64,000 nt of DNA from Sphingopyxis sp. 113P3 (GTDB taxonomy: Bacteria > Pseudomonadota > Alphaproteobacteria > Sphingomonadales > Sphingomonadaceae): contig NZ_CP009452.1 in the NCBI RefSeq assembly GCF_001278035.1, forward strand, positions 4,063,501-4,127,500. The letters run 5' to 3'. Position numbers and translations under genes: made by a program. The notes under the pieces are model-generated. The model made no database searches. It was not told where the DNA came from and was given only the letters and a program-made list of their open reading frames with translations. The first letter of the stretch is position 1, and each line of letters opens with the position of its first letter. Shown in pieces: positions 8,983 to 19,300 of the stretch.

Positions 8983-9464
8983 CGCCGACCACCTTTGAAC
9001 TTCGACTTGGGCCGCCGCGGCGGCGATTGCGGCTTGCTGTACTTGGACTTGAGGTAGCTGAGCAGGATGCCGTCGATCGATGCGAGCATCCTTTGAAAGC
9101 TCGTCTGGATGCCGGGAAGCCGGAGCCAGGCAAAAGGTCCGCGGCAGCGATAGCGATGGAGGAATTTGGTCCCTTCCGGCGTCCGGGTCAGGATATAGCT
9201 CTCCTCGAACTGGAGGATGAAGCTCGGCTTTACGTCGAGAATCAGTTCCTCGCCGGAGCGCGCGGAAAGGACCGTCGCGGAGACTTCGAGAAACTTGGGC
9301 TTGTTGGGATCCATTCGCATCGAATAGCGGATCGCGATCGGGTCCTCGGCAAGCCGCTCGATCCGGACATAGGGATTCCAGATCCGGTGGTTCTCGAAAT
9401 CGCCGAGGACCGCCCATATCTGTTCCGGACTATAGGGGAGGTCATGCTCCCGCTCGAACTCCAT
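8979..9464 (-). CDS. SRPBCC (START/polyketide-cyclase fold) protein, copy 1
   Basis: A 161-residue protein starting MEFEREHDLPYSPEQIWAVL, the typical opening of the SRPBCC superfamily (Bet v1-like helix-grip fold), with FENHRIWNPYV matching the family's 'W-P' region. The C-terminal tail is strongly basic (KSKYSKPQSPPRRPKSKFKGGRR). The superfamily binds hydrophobic ligands in a deep pocket; no enzymatic residues can be assigned. It lies 13 bases after the RND pump gene and overlaps dsbB. A second SRPBCC gene lies in the same series at 15433-15903, so the repeat use of this fold looks functional rather than accidental. Confidence 0.8.
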   Translation of the reverse strand: MEFEREHDLPYSPEQIWAVLGDFENHRIWNPYVRIERLAEDPIAIRYSMRMDPNKPKFLEVSATVLSARSGEELILDVKPSFILQFEESYILTRTPEGTKFLHRYRCRGPFAWLRLPGIQTSFQRMLASIDGILLSYLKSKYSKPQSPPRRPKSKFKGGRR

Positions 9465-9477
9465 CAACTTCACTCCT

Positions 9478-12400
9478 CTATCGATCGGCCGCCGGGCTTT
9501 GCCCCGCGCCGATGTCGGTGACGCCCGCAGGCGATGGGTCGGCGTGCGCGCCGCCGGTCGTGAACCAGCGGCGCAGGCGCGGGGCCATCCGGCGCTCGAA
9601 GCCCGCCGCAAGGCTGAAGGACGCCGGTACGATCAGCAGCGTCAGCATCGTCGAAAGGATGAGACCGCCGATCACCGTGACCGCCATCGGCGCGCGCCAT
9701 GCACCGTCGCCGGTGAGCGACAGCGCGGTCGGGATCATGCCCGCGACCATCGCGACCGTGGTCATCAGGATCGGCTGCGCGCGCTTGTGCCCCGCGTCGA
9801 CGATCGCCTCGTCGCGCGGCACGCCGGACGCCATTTCCTCGATCGCAAAATCGACGAGCAGAATGCTGTTCTTGCCGACGATACCGAGCAGCATCAGCAC
9901 CCCGATGAAGACGGGGAGCGACAGCGGATAGCCGGTCAAGAGCAACGCGATCGCACCGCCGAGCGGGGCGAGCAGCAGCGAACCCATGTTGACGAAGGGC
10001 GGGATGATCTTGCGATAGAGCAGGATCAGAACGGCGAGCACGAGGAAGATGCCCGACACCACCGCGATTGCGAAGTTACGCAGCATCTCGGCCTGCCATT
10101 TGGCGCTGCCGAGCACGAGCCGCGTGACGCCGGCGGGAAGCTGCTTGAGCGCGGGCAGCGCCTCGACTTTTTCCATCGCCTGACCCGTCACCAGACCCGG
10201 GGCGAGGTCGGCCCCGATGGTGAGCTGGCGCACCTGATTGGTGCGATTGATCTGGGTCGGGCCGGCGCCAAAGCCGATCTCAGCGACGACCGAGAGCGGC
10301 ACCGTTCCGCCGTTGCGGGTCGGGACCGGCATATTGCGGAGCGTATCGAGCCGCTCGCGCGCGGTTTCCGCGAGCGCGACGCGAACCGGGATTTGCCGAT
10401 CGGATAGCGAGAATTTCGCGCTGTTCTGGTCAATCTCACCAAGCGTCGCGACGCGGATCGACTGGCTGAGGGCCTGTGTCGTCACCCCGAGCTGCGCGGC
10501 GAGCGCAAAGCGCGGGCGAATGACGATCTCGGGGCGCTGAAGATTGCCCTCGACGCGCGGCGAGCGGATTTCCTTCACCTTGGCCATTTCGGCAAGCAGC
10601 CGGTTGCCGACATCTTCAAGCTTCTTCGGGTCGTCGCTGCCGAGTGTGATCGAGATGTCGCGGCTGCTGCCGCCACCGCCGCCATGCTGCGACTGGAAGT
10701 TGATGCGCGCATCGGGAACCGCAGCCAGCCGCGGCGCGCGGTCCTTTTCGAACTCGGTCGAGGTGAGTTCGCGGTCCTTGCGCAATTTCAGATAGACCGT
10801 CGCCGTGCCGACATCGATCCGCGACAAGGCGGATTCGACGAGCGGGTCGCGCTTCATGAGATCGGTCACCTCGTCGGCCACTGCCTCGGTTTGTTCGAGC
10901 GTTGCACCCGGAGCGAGCTGGATTGCGACGCGGCTCGTGTCGGAATCGATCGACGGCTGGAAGGTCATCGGGAGCAGCGAGAAGCTGAAGATGGTCGCGA
11001 AGAGCGCGAGTACCCCGATACCGACGACCCAGAGCCGGTGATCCTTGATGTAGGCGAGCCATTTCCAGCGATCGCCTCGGGCGCGGGCCGCATCGGCGGC
11101 CCTGGCATCGAGGCTCCAGCGCAGCACGCGCATATAGGTGTCGATCAGCGGGCCTTCGCCATGCTTCTGCGGACCCTGCGCGGAGAGAAAATAAGCGGCG
11201 AGCATCGGCGTGATCATGCGCGCGACCGCGAGGCTCATCAGCACCGCCGCGACGACGGTCAGCCCGAAATTCTTGAAATATTGTCCGGCGACCCCCGGCA
11301 TCAGCCCGACGGGCAGGAAGACCGCGACGATCGTCATGGTGGTCGCGAGCACGGCCAGGCCAATCTCGTCGGCGGCGTCGATCGAGGCCTGGTAAGCGGA
11401 TTTGCCCATCCGCATGTGGCGGACGATATTCTCGATCTCGACGATCGCGTCGTCGACGAGGACGCCGGCGACAAGGCTGAGCGCGAGCAGGGTCATCATG
11501 TTGAGCGAGAAGCCCATCAGGTCCATGAAGAGGAAGGTCGGGACCGCCGAGAGCGGGATTGCGAGCGCCGAGATAAGGGTCGCGCGCCAGTCGCGCAGGA
11601 ACAGGAAGACGACGATGACCGCGAGGATCGCGCCCTCGACCATCGCGTTGATCGCCGAATGATATTGGCCCTTGGTATATTCGATATCGCTGAACAGCTC
11701 GGTGAACTTGATCTTGGGGTTTTCCTTCTCGAGCTTGCGCAACTCCTCGACCGCCGCGTCATAGACGGTGACGTCGGAGGCGCCCTTCGCGCGCTCGAAC
11801 CCGAAGGTCAGCACCTGCCGTCCGTCCTGCTTCGAGACCGAGCGCTGCTCGGCGTAGAGGTCCTTGACCTCGGCGATGTCCGCGAGGCGCACGGTGCGGT
11901 TGGTGCCGACCGAGATCAGGGTTTCGCCGAGCGCGTTCGCGCTACTGGCATTGCCGAGGATGCGCACCGCCTGTTCCGATCCAGCGACCTCCATCCGGCC
12001 GCCCGCGGCGTTGACGTTGAGCTGGACGAGCTGGGTGTTCACCGCGGCGGCAGTCAGGCCGTAAGCGCGCATGCGTTCGGGGTTGAGGATGACGCGGATT
12101 TCGCGGCTGACGCCGCCCCGTCGATAGGCGTCGCCCATGCCGGGGACGGCAATCAGCCGCTTGGCGACGACATTATCGACATACCAGCTCAATTCCTCGA
12201 GCGTCATGTCGGTGGCCGAAGCCGACCAATAAGCCAGCGTATTGCCCGAGGTCGACAGGCGGATGACCTGCGGTTCGAGGATGCCGTTCGGCAGGTTGCT
12301 CCTTATCTGGGTGATCTTGTCGCGGATATCGGTGACCGCCCGGTCGATCGGCGTCCCGATCGCGAACTGGACGAAGGTCTGCGACTGGCCCTCGGTGACG

Positions 12401-12657
12401 GTCGAGTTGAGCTCGTCGATCCCCTCGATCGTGCGCACCGCCGCTTCGACGCGCTGGGTGACCTGCGTTTCGAGTTCGGTGGGTGCGGCGCCCGGCTGCG
12501 CGATGATGACGATCGCGCCCGGAAAATCGATGTCGGGATCGCTTTGGACCCCCATCATGAGGAAGGAGACGATCCCCGCGACCGTCAGGCCGAAGAACAT
12601 GACGAGCGGCGGGATCGGGTTCCGGATGGACCAGGCCGAGATATTCTTGAAGTTCAT
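9478..12657 (-). CDS. RND efflux permease (HAE1/AcrB-like), no adjacent adaptor
   Basis: A 1059-residue RND permease with two halves of one plus five membrane helices and two large periplasmic loops. The proton-relay Asp pair is visible in GVLVDDAIVEIENIVRHM, and the N-terminus (MNFKNISAWSIRNPIPPLVM) is typical of AcrB/MexF-like pumps with a variant start. It lacks the HME signature seen in the two CzcA genes here ([10 protein letters not shown]), so drugs, lipids or organic metal complexes are likelier substrates than free cations. It starts 44 bases after the P-type ATPase gene with a GGGGAGAG site. No membrane-fusion or outer-membrane protein adjoins it; it would have to borrow partners or act alone. 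Confidence 0.88.
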   Translation of the reverse strand: MNFKNISAWSIRNPIPPLVMFFGLTVAGIVSFLMMGVQSDPDIDFPGAIVIIAQPGAAPTELETQVTQRVEAAVRTIEGIDELNSTVTEGQSQTFVQFAIGTPIDRAVTDIRDKITQIRSNLPNGILEPQVIRLSTSGNTLAYWSASATDMTLEELSWYVDNVVAKRLIAVPGMGDAYRRGGVSREIRVILNPERMRAYGLTAAAVNTQLVQLNVNAAGGRMEVAGSEQAVRILGNASSANALGETLISVGTNRTVRLADIAEVKDLYAEQRSVSKQDGRQVLTFGFERAKGASDVTVYDAAVEELRKLEKENPKIKFTELFSDIEYTKGQYHSAINAMVEGAILAVIVVFLFLRDWRATLISALAIPLSAVPTFLFMDLMGFSLNMMTLLALSLVAGVLVDDAIVEIENIVRHMRMGKSAYQASIDAADEIGLAVLATTMTIVAVFLPVGLMPGVAGQYFKNFGLTVVAAVLMSLAVARMITPMLAAYFLSAQGPQKHGEGPLIDTYMRVLRWSLDARAADAARARGDRWKWLAYIKDHRLWVVGIGVLALFATIFSFSLLPMTFQPSIDSDTSRVAIQLAPGATLEQTEAVADEVTDLMKRDPLVESALSRIDVGTATVYLKLRKDRELTSTEFEKDRAPRLAAVPDARINFQSQHGGGGGSSRDISITLGSDDPKKLEDVGNRLLAEMAKVKEIRSPRVEGNLQRPEIVIRPRFALAAQLGVTTQALSQSIRVATLGEIDQNSAKFSLSDRQIPVRVALAETARERLDTLRNMPVPTRNGGTVPLSVVAEIGFGAGPTQINRTNQVRQLTIGADLAPGLVTGQAMEKVEALPALKQLPAGVTRLVLGSAKWQAEMLRNFAIAVVSGIFLVLAVLILLYRKIIPPFVNMGSLLLAPLGGAIALLLTGYPLSLPVFIGVLMLLGIVGKNSILLVDFAIEEMASGVPRDEAIVDAGHKRAQPILMTTVAMVAGMIPTALSLTGDGAWRAPMAVTVIGGLILSTMLTLLIVPASFSLAAGFERRMAPRLRRWFTTGGAHADPSPAGVTDIGAGQSPAADR

Positions 12658-12701
12658 CCGCTCTCCCCTTTCCGGTCTCGCCTCGCCGCCGCGTTGGCCT
12701 C

Positions 12702-15242
12702 TCAGGCCGCGCTGCGGTCGCGATAGGCGAGGAGCCGTAGCGCGTTGGCGACCACGACCAGTGTCGAGCCCTCATGCGCGGCCACCGCGGGGCCGATGCC
12801 CAGCCCGAGGATGGTTGCCGGCACGAGCACGACCACGACGCCGAGGCTCACTACGAGATTCTGGCGGATGATCCGCCGCGTCTGCCGGCTGAGCCCGATG
12901 GCGAAGGGCAGATGGGCAAGATCGTCGGCCATGAGCGCGACATCGGCGGTTTCGAGGGCGACGTCCGACCCAGCGGCGCCCATGGCGATGCCGACGGTTG
13001 CGCTCGCCATCGCGGGCGCGTCATTGACCCCGTCGCCCACCATGGCCACCGGCTGCTCGGCCTTGAGATCGCGAATGGCGTCGACCTTCTGATCGGGCAT
13101 CAGGTCGCCCCAGGCCTCGTCGATCCCGACTTCGGCGGCGATCGACTCGGCGACCTTCTGGTGATCGCCCGAGATCATGATCATACGTCTGATCCCGAGC
13201 TCGCGGAGCCTAGCGATCGCCGTGCGCGCCGCTTCGCGCGGCGTGTCCATCAGACCGATCGCGCCCAGATCGCGGTCGCCCATACGGACCACCATCGTCG
13301 TGCGGCCCTGTTCGCGAAGGCCGGCAATCGCCGTCGCCACTTCGTCGCCGATCGGCGCGATGCCGTCGGTCCCGAACATCTCCACCTTTCCGATCTGGAC
13401 AGTCTCGCCTTCGACCTTCGCGGTAACGCCGCGCCCCGTGAGGCTGTTGAGGTCGTCCGCCACCGGCACGCGCGCCGAGGTCAGCATGGCCTCGCCATCG
13501 CGCGCGATCGCGGCGGCAAGCGGATGGTCGCTGAGCCGCTCGACCGCGACGGCGATGCGAAGCAACTCTTCCTTGGGCACGCCGGTAGCGGGCACGACAT
13601 CGGTGATGCGCGGCTTGCCCTCGGTCAATGTACCCGTCTTGTCGAAGGCGAGCGCGGTCAGCGATCCCAGATTCTCGAGAGGCCCGCCGCCTTTCACGAG
13701 CACCCCGCCGCGCGCGGCGCGCGCGACGCCCGAAAGCACAGCGCTCGGCGTCGCGATCGCGAGCGCGCATGGGCTTGCCGCGACGAGGACCGCCATTGCG
13801 CGGTAGAAGCTGTCGCGGAAAGGCTCATCGACGACGACCCAGGCGAAGAGCAGGACGAACACGAGGGCGAGCACGCTCGGCACGAAAATGCGCTCGAACT
13901 TGTCGGTGAAGCGCTGGGTCGGCGACTTCTGCGTTTCCGCCTCGCTCACCATCTTGACGACCTTGGCGAGCGTGGTGTCGGCGGCAAGCCGCGTGACCGC
14001 GATCTCGATCGCGCCATAGCCGTTGATGGTGCCCGCAAAGACACGATATTTCGCATCGAGCCCATCGGGCTTGGCGGCGGCCAGCACCCGGTCCGCCACC
14101 GGTTCCTTGTCGACGGGCACGCTTTCGCCGGTGACGGGCGCCTGATTGACCGCGGTGCGGCCCACTGTCACGAATCCGTCGGCCGGGAGCCGCTCGTTGG
14201 GCTTGACGACGACGGTGTCGCCGATCTGCAGCAGTTCGACCGACACTTCGCGCGTGCTGCCGTCGGCGCTCTTTACGATCGCGGTCTGCGGCGCGAGTTC
14301 GGCGAGCGCCTCGATAGCGCGCTTGGCTCGTCCCATGGCATAATGTTCGAGGGCGTGACCAAGGCTGAAGAGGAAGAGCAGCAGCGCGCCTTCGGCCCAT
14401 GCCCCTAGCGCCGCCGCGCCCGCTGCGGCAACGAGCATGAGCGTGTCGATCTCGAAGCGCTTGAGCCTCAGATTTTCGATCGCTTCGCGGACGGTGAACC
14501 AGCAGCCGAAGCCATAGGCCGCGAGATAGAAGCCGAAGCTGACCCATTCGGGAGCGACGCCCGATTTCTCGATGGCGAAGCCGATGCCGAGGACGAGGCC
14601 GCAGAGGAGCGCAAAGATCAGCTCGGTGCGCTCACCGAATATTCCGCCATGATCATGACCATGATCATGATCATCCGATCCCTTGTGGCCATGTTTATGG
14701 TCCGGCCCATGGGCATGATCGGGGCCGTGATCATGGCCATCGTCACCATGGATGTGGCCTTCTTGGGCCGGGACAGCCGCGGCGACGGCGGCCGATTTCC
14801 GGGTAACGCCCATATCCAAAAGTATCTTTCTGATCGTCTCGATGGAGGTTTCCGAGCGCTCGAACTCGGCGCGCAACGTCCCCGCCGCGCCGACTTCGGC
14901 CTCGATCACGCCGGGAATTTCGCGAAGGCGCAGCCCGATCGTCCGCGCACGCCGGGCGTGGCCGACACCTTCGAGATCGTTCCAGAAGAGATGCTGATAT
15001 CGACCGGTGAGTACGGCGCCGGCGCTGCGCGCCAGCTGGCGCACCCGTTCGAGCGGGAGTATGTCCGGCCGATAGTGAATGCAGAGCTGCGGCGGCGAAC
15101 CGTCGCTTGAGCGAACAACATGGACCTTGTCGACGCCGTCACGTCCTTCGAGTTCGCTCGTGAGGCGCGCGACGCAGCGGTCGGCGGTATCGGCGACCTC
15201 GGGAAGGAGAAGCGGAATATCGAGCCGCAACTGGTCACTCAT
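12702..15242 (-). CDS. P1B-4-type heavy-metal translocating ATPase (Co/Zn/Cd-type)
   Basis: An 846-residue P-type ATPase. Visible motifs are TGES (371-374, actuator), SPC (490-492) in the transport helix, DKTGT (D534 phosphorylated), the MVGDGVNDAPAMA hinge, and HEGST (823-827) in the last helix. SPC plus HEGST defines subgroup P1B-4, associated with Co2+, Zn2+ or Fe2+ export, rather than the CPC-type Cd/Zn or Cu pumps. The N-terminus has two HMA-like folds without CxxC motifs, and a His/Asp-rich linker (about 163-198) that is a likely metal-binding module. It is preceded by a long hairpin (15309-15353). Confidence 0.93.
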   Translation of the reverse strand: MSDQLRLDIPLLLPEVADTADRCVARLTSELEGRDGVDKVHVVRSSDGSPPQLCIHYRPDILPLERVRQLARSAGAVLTGRYQHLFWNDLEGVGHARRARTIGLRLREIPGVIEAEVGAAGTLRAEFERSETSIETIRKILLDMGVTRKSAAVAAAVPAQEGHIHGDDGHDHGPDHAHGPDHKHGHKGSDDHDHGHDHGGIFGERTELIFALLCGLVLGIGFAIEKSGVAPEWVSFGFYLAAYGFGCWFTVREAIENLRLKRFEIDTLMLVAAAGAAALGAWAEGALLLFLFSLGHALEHYAMGRAKRAIEALAELAPQTAIVKSADGSTREVSVELLQIGDTVVVKPNERLPADGFVTVGRTAVNQAPVTGESVPVDKEPVADRVLAAAKPDGLDAKYRVFAGTINGYGAIEIAVTRLAADTTLAKVVKMVSEAETQKSPTQRFTDKFERIFVPSVLALVFVLLFAWVVVDEPFRDSFYRAMAVLVAASPCALAIATPSAVLSGVARAARGGVLVKGGGPLENLGSLTALAFDKTGTLTEGKPRITDVVPATGVPKEELLRIAVAVERLSDHPLAAAIARDGEAMLTSARVPVADDLNSLTGRGVTAKVEGETVQIGKVEMFGTDGIAPIGDEVATAIAGLREQGRTTMVVRMGDRDLGAIGLMDTPREAARTAIARLRELGIRRMIMISGDHQKVAESIAAEVGIDEAWGDLMPDQKVDAIRDLKAEQPVAMVGDGVNDAPAMASATVGIAMGAAGSDVALETADVALMADDLAHLPFAIGLSRQTRRIIRQNLVVSLGVVVVLVPATILGLGIGPAVAAHEGSTLVVVANALRLLAYRDRSAA

Positions 15243-15308
15243 GATGCCATCCTTTTCTCTTGGCGATCGGCATTGCGATCGGGGCGCATGTTAAACGCAC
15301 GGCAGGAT

Positions 15309-15353
15309 GAGGTGCGGGAGCCTCTGCGGGATGCGACCCGGCTCCCGCACCTC
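15309..15353 (-). terminator. 14-bp perfect intercistronic hairpin before the ATPase gene
   Basis: The arms GAGGTGCGGGAGCC (15309-15322) and its exact complement (15340-15353) enclose a 17-base loop. It lies between the upstream SRPBCC gene (ending 15433) and the ATPase start (15242). There is no T-run after it on the minus strand, so it may act as an RNA-stability element or partial terminator that sets different expression levels within the operon, rather than as a classical terminator. Confidence 0.6.
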
Positions 15354-15432
15354 CCTTACCGCCGGAGATCCCTGCCCGTGGTGAGGGGGGCGAATGAGAG
15401 GGGCCTCCGACGGCCAGGTTTCGAAACTAAAA

Positions 15433-15903
15433 TCATGCGCGCCGTCCGCTCGGCCGCGCGTAGCGGGACTGGACGGTGGTGCGGCGGAAATGCTTTTCGA
15501 GCGCTGCGTTCGAGCGGCGCAGGAAAACCGAGCAGGCACGGCGCAGAAAGGGATAGCCGAGCCAGGAGAAGAACCCGCGGCAGTCGAGCCGGTGGGTCAC
15601 CTCGACACCCTGACCGAGCTTTTCGAGCCGGTAGCTTTCCTCGATGACGAGCAGACCGCGCAGGCCCGTCCGCCATGAAAAACCCGAGAGCCAGTCGAGA
15701 CCGGTGATCCGGCCCTCGGCCGACAGCTCGGGGCCTCGCGGCCCGCGCGGGGAGTAGACATAGTCCAGTCGCTCTTCATCACCGGGGCGATCGGTGAAGC
15801 GGAGCGTCGGATGCCAGTCACCGTACCGCTCGATGTCGACGATCAGCCGCCATACCCGCCCGATCGGGACCGGCAGGCGGAGCGAGGAGCCTACCGAAAA
15901 CAT
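15433..15903 (-). CDS. SRPBCC family protein, copy 2
   Basis: A 156-residue SRPBCC-superfamily protein beginning MFSVGSSLRLPVPIGRVWRL, with DIERYGDWHPTL as the 'W-P' motif region and a basic tail. It resembles the SRPBCC gene at 8979 in layout (VEVTHRLDCRGFFSWLGYPFLRRA versus HRYRCRGPFAWLRLPGIQTS), which suggests an old duplication. Function is unknown beyond hydrophobic-ligand binding as a family trait. It lies between the DUF190 and P1B-4 ATPase genes. Confidence 0.75.
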   Translation of the reverse strand: MFSVGSSLRLPVPIGRVWRLIVDIERYGDWHPTLRFTDRPGDEERLDYVYSPRGPRGPELSAEGRITGLDWLSGFSWRTGLRGLLVIEESYRLEKLGQGVEVTHRLDCRGFFSWLGYPFLRRACSVFLRRSNAALEKHFRRTTVQSRYARPSGRRA

Positions 15904-15968
15904 CGGCCGCCCCCTCGCTCCGGCAAGCTGGTCCGCGACGCAGGCCGGGGACCTGCGCCGCGGTGGAA

Positions 15969-15985
15969 ACCGGCAATTTGCCGGT
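15969..15985 (-). terminator. Hairpin overlapping the DUF190 stop codon
   Basis: Perfect inverted repeat ACCGGCAA / TTGCCGGT (15969-15985) abutting the DUF190 stop. On the minus strand it is followed by TTTCC. It could be a weak intrinsic terminator or attenuator separating czcCBA-DUF190 from the SRPBCC-ATPase part. The T-run is short, so the call is tentative. Confidence 0.4.
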
Positions 15986-16329
15986 CAGCTCTGGACATCG
16001 GGAGGCTCCGCGGCGGATTTCCCGCCGAGGATGTCGACCGCTTCGAGCGTGATTAGCCCGACGTCCGGTATTTCGGTCAGCTGCGCCGCAAAGTCGCGGA
16101 GCCGCTGCTCCTCGTCGATGATCTCGATCACGACCGCCCGGTCATTCTCCAGCGCATGCTTGCGATGGAGATGCGCCGAGCGTCCGAAACCGAGGACCGC
16201 TTCGAGGACGGTCACCCCCGCCAGCTTTTGCTGGCGGGCGAGTTCGGCAATGAACTCGAAGACACGTTGATCGCCGAAGAAGGCAGACTCGTCGGTATAG
16301 ACGCGCAAGAGCTTGGACGCTTTTTGCAT
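15985..16329 (-). CDS. DUF190 domain protein (PII-like fold)
   Basis: A 114-residue protein with the DUF190 layout: KLLRVYTDESAFFGDQRVFE, GVTVLEAVLGFGRSAHLHR, ENDRAVVIEIIDEE and VGLITLEAVDIL. DUF190 proteins have a ferredoxin-like fold related to PII signalling proteins and are often encoded next to transporters. It starts 9 bases after the CzcA stop, behind a GAGAGGATC ribosome site, so it probably modulates or senses the state of that pump (inference from position). Confidence 0.85.
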   Translation of the reverse strand: MQKASKLLRVYTDESAFFGDQRVFEFIAELARQQKLAGVTVLEAVLGFGRSAHLHRKHALENDRAVVIEIIDEEQRLRDFAAQLTEIPDVGLITLEAVDILGGKSAAEPPDVQS

Positions 16330-16338
16330 GATCCTCTC

Positions 16339-19300
16339 CTATTCAGTGACCGGCGTGCCGGCCGGTTCGGATTTGCGTTTCATGAAACCGGGCTGCCAGT
16401 TCGACCCGAGTAAGACCTTGGCGATCGCGGGCAGGACGAGAAGCGTCAGGATAGTCGCCGCGATGAGGCCGCCGATGACGGTGGTCGCGAGCGGCTTCTG
16501 CACTTCGGCGCCGGTTCCGGTCGCGATCGCCATCGGCACGAAGCCGATCGCGGGCACGAAACCGGTCATGATCACCGCGCGCATCTTCTCGGTCATGCCC
16601 TCACGGATTGCCTCCGTGAGCGGGACGTCATTCTCGAGCCGTTCTCGGATCGCCGTCATCACGACGAGACCGTTGAGCACCGCAACACCTGCGAGACAGA
16701 TGAAGCCCACCGCCGCAGACACGGAGAAGTTGATCCCGGTAAGCGCCAGCGTGAATACCCCGCCCGCGAGACCCAGAGGGACCGCGAGGAACACGGCGGT
16801 TGCGCGGCCGAAGGTGCCGAGCGCCATGTAGAGCAGGATGAAAATGCCCGCGAAGCAGAGCGGCACCACGATGGAGAGCCGCTTCGATGCGGCCTGCAGG
16901 CTTTCGAACTGCCCGCCCCATTCGAGATAGTAGCCCGCCGGGAGCTTCACATTAGCGATCTTCGCCTGCGCTTCTGCCACGAAGGACCCCGCGTCGCGGC
17001 CTTCGAGGTTCACCTGCACGACGACGCGCCGCTTGCCATTCTCGCGGCTGATCTGGTTGAGCCCTTCGGTCAGCCGGATCTGCGCCACCTGCGCGAGCGG
17101 TATCTGCCCGCGATTGCCGCCTTCCGAGGGAAGGAGGACAGGAAGCGCGCGGATGTCGTCGAGATTGACGCGGGTGGCATCGGGCACGCGCACGGTGATG
17201 TCGAACCGGCGGTCGCCTTCATAAAGCAGGCCGGATTCGCGGCCGCCGAGTGCGGCCGACACCGTGTCGGCGACTTCCTGCACCGACAGGCCGTAGCGCG
17301 CGATCGCATTGCGATCGAGCTTCACGTCGAGCGTCGGAGCGCCACCGACCTGGTCGGCCTTGACGCTACCCGCACCCGGAATGCCCTGGAGCACGCGCAC
17401 CATCTCGTTCGCGGCGAGCGACATCTTGTCGAGGTCGTCCCCGTAGAGTTTGATGGCGACGTCTCCGCGCACACCCGCGATCAGTTCGTTGAAACGAAGC
17501 TGGATCGGCTGACTAACCTCGTAAAGCTGGCCGAGCTGGCCCCCGGCGGCCTTCTCGATGCGCTCAACGACATCGGCCTTCGAATTGACGTCCGCCGGCC
17601 ACTGGTCCTGCGGTTTCAGGATCACGAAGCCGTCCGAGATGTTTGGCGGCATCGGGTCGGTCGCCACCTCGGCTGTACCCGTTTTCGAGAACATCAGCTC
17701 GACTTCGGGCAGGCTTGAGATCGCCGTCTCGACGTTGCGCTGCATAGCCAATGACTGTTCGAGGCTCACTGAAGGCACGCGCGTCGAGGCGAGCGCCATA
17801 TTCTTCTCGTCGAGCTGCGGAATGAATTCCGAGCCCAGCAGTCCGAAGGCCGGGATGGCAAGGACGAAGAAGGCAAAGCCGCCGGCGATGAAAGCCCAAG
17901 GCTTTGCGAGCGCCTTATCGAGCAGCGGGAGATAGCGCTCCTTCGACTTGCGGATTGCCCAGACTTCCTTCTCGGCAACCTTGCCGCGGATCATCAGCGC
18001 GACGAGCGCCGGGACCAGCGTGATGGCAAGGATGAAGGCGGCGACGAGCGCGAGCATGATGGTGATGGCCATCGGCGAGAAGGTCTTGCCCTCGACGCCC
18101 GTGAACATCAGCAGCGGCGCGAAGGCGAGCAGGATGATCGCCTGCCCGAAGACGGTCGGCTTGATCATCTCCTGGCTGGCACGCATCGTCTCCTCGAGGC
18201 GCTCGCGAAGGTTGAGCAATCTCCCTTCATGTTCCTGCCGGTGCGCCAGTCTGGCGAGGCAGTTTTCGATGATGATCACCGCCCCGTCGACGATCAGACC
18301 GAAGTCGAGCGCGCCGAGGCTCATCAGGTTGCCCGGAACCCGGAAGGCGTTCATTCCCATCGCCATCATCAGGAAGGAGAAGGGGATAACGAGCACCGCG
18401 ATGATCGCGGCACGCCAGTTGCCGAGCAGGAAGAAGAGCGCGGCCGCCACGAGCAGCGCGCCTTCGGTCAGGTTCTTTTCAACCGTCCCGACGGTGGCGT
18501 TCACCAGCTTGGCGCGGTCGAGCACCACCTTCACTTCGACGCCGGGCGGCAGGGTTTTCGACACCTGCGCAATCTTCGCCGATACATCCTCCGCAACAGT
18601 GCGGCTGTTCTGCCCGATCAGCATGAGCACTGTGCCGATGACCGCCTCCTTGCCGTTCATGCTGCCCGCACCGGTTCTGAGGTCGCCGCCGATTTTCACA
18701 TTGGCGAGCTGTCCGACCGTGACGGGCACGCCGCCGCGCGTCGCGACGACGGCGTTGCGGATTTCGTCGACCGAGCGCACGCGCGCATCGACGCGCACGA
18801 GATAGGCTTCGCCTGCCCGATTGTAGTAGTTGGCACCGACCGCGAGGTTGGCGCGTTCCAGGGCTTCGCCAAGTTCGCTATAGGAAATACCGTAGCTGGT
18901 GAGGCGGGTCGGATCGGGCTCGACCACGAAGGTCTTGGCATAGCCGCCGATCGAATCGACGCCGGCGACGCCGCCGACAGACTTGAGCTGCGGGCTGACG
19001 ATCCAGTCCTGAACCGTGCGAAGATAGCCCGATTTGGCGATCTCGTCGGTGAGGATATCGCCCTCGGGGGTCAGGTAGCTGCCGTCCGGCTGCCAGCCGG
19101 GTTGGCCCGCGACCTTCTTGGCGCCCTTCCCGTCGGGGTTCTTGTAGCCCACGGTGTACATGACGACCTCGCCGAGACCCGTCGTCACGGGACCGATCTG
19201 CGGCTGGGCCCCATCGGGAAGATTCTCGCCCGCCTGGAGAAGCCGTTCGCCCACCTGCTGGCGCGCGAAATAGAGGTCGGTTTCATCAGTGAAGATTGCC

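Noticed and set aside
10684..12726. 680-codon open frame on the plus strand
   Set aside because: Antisense to the RND permease; composition (Arg/Asp/Glu/His) is the usual mirror of hydrophobic coding sequence.
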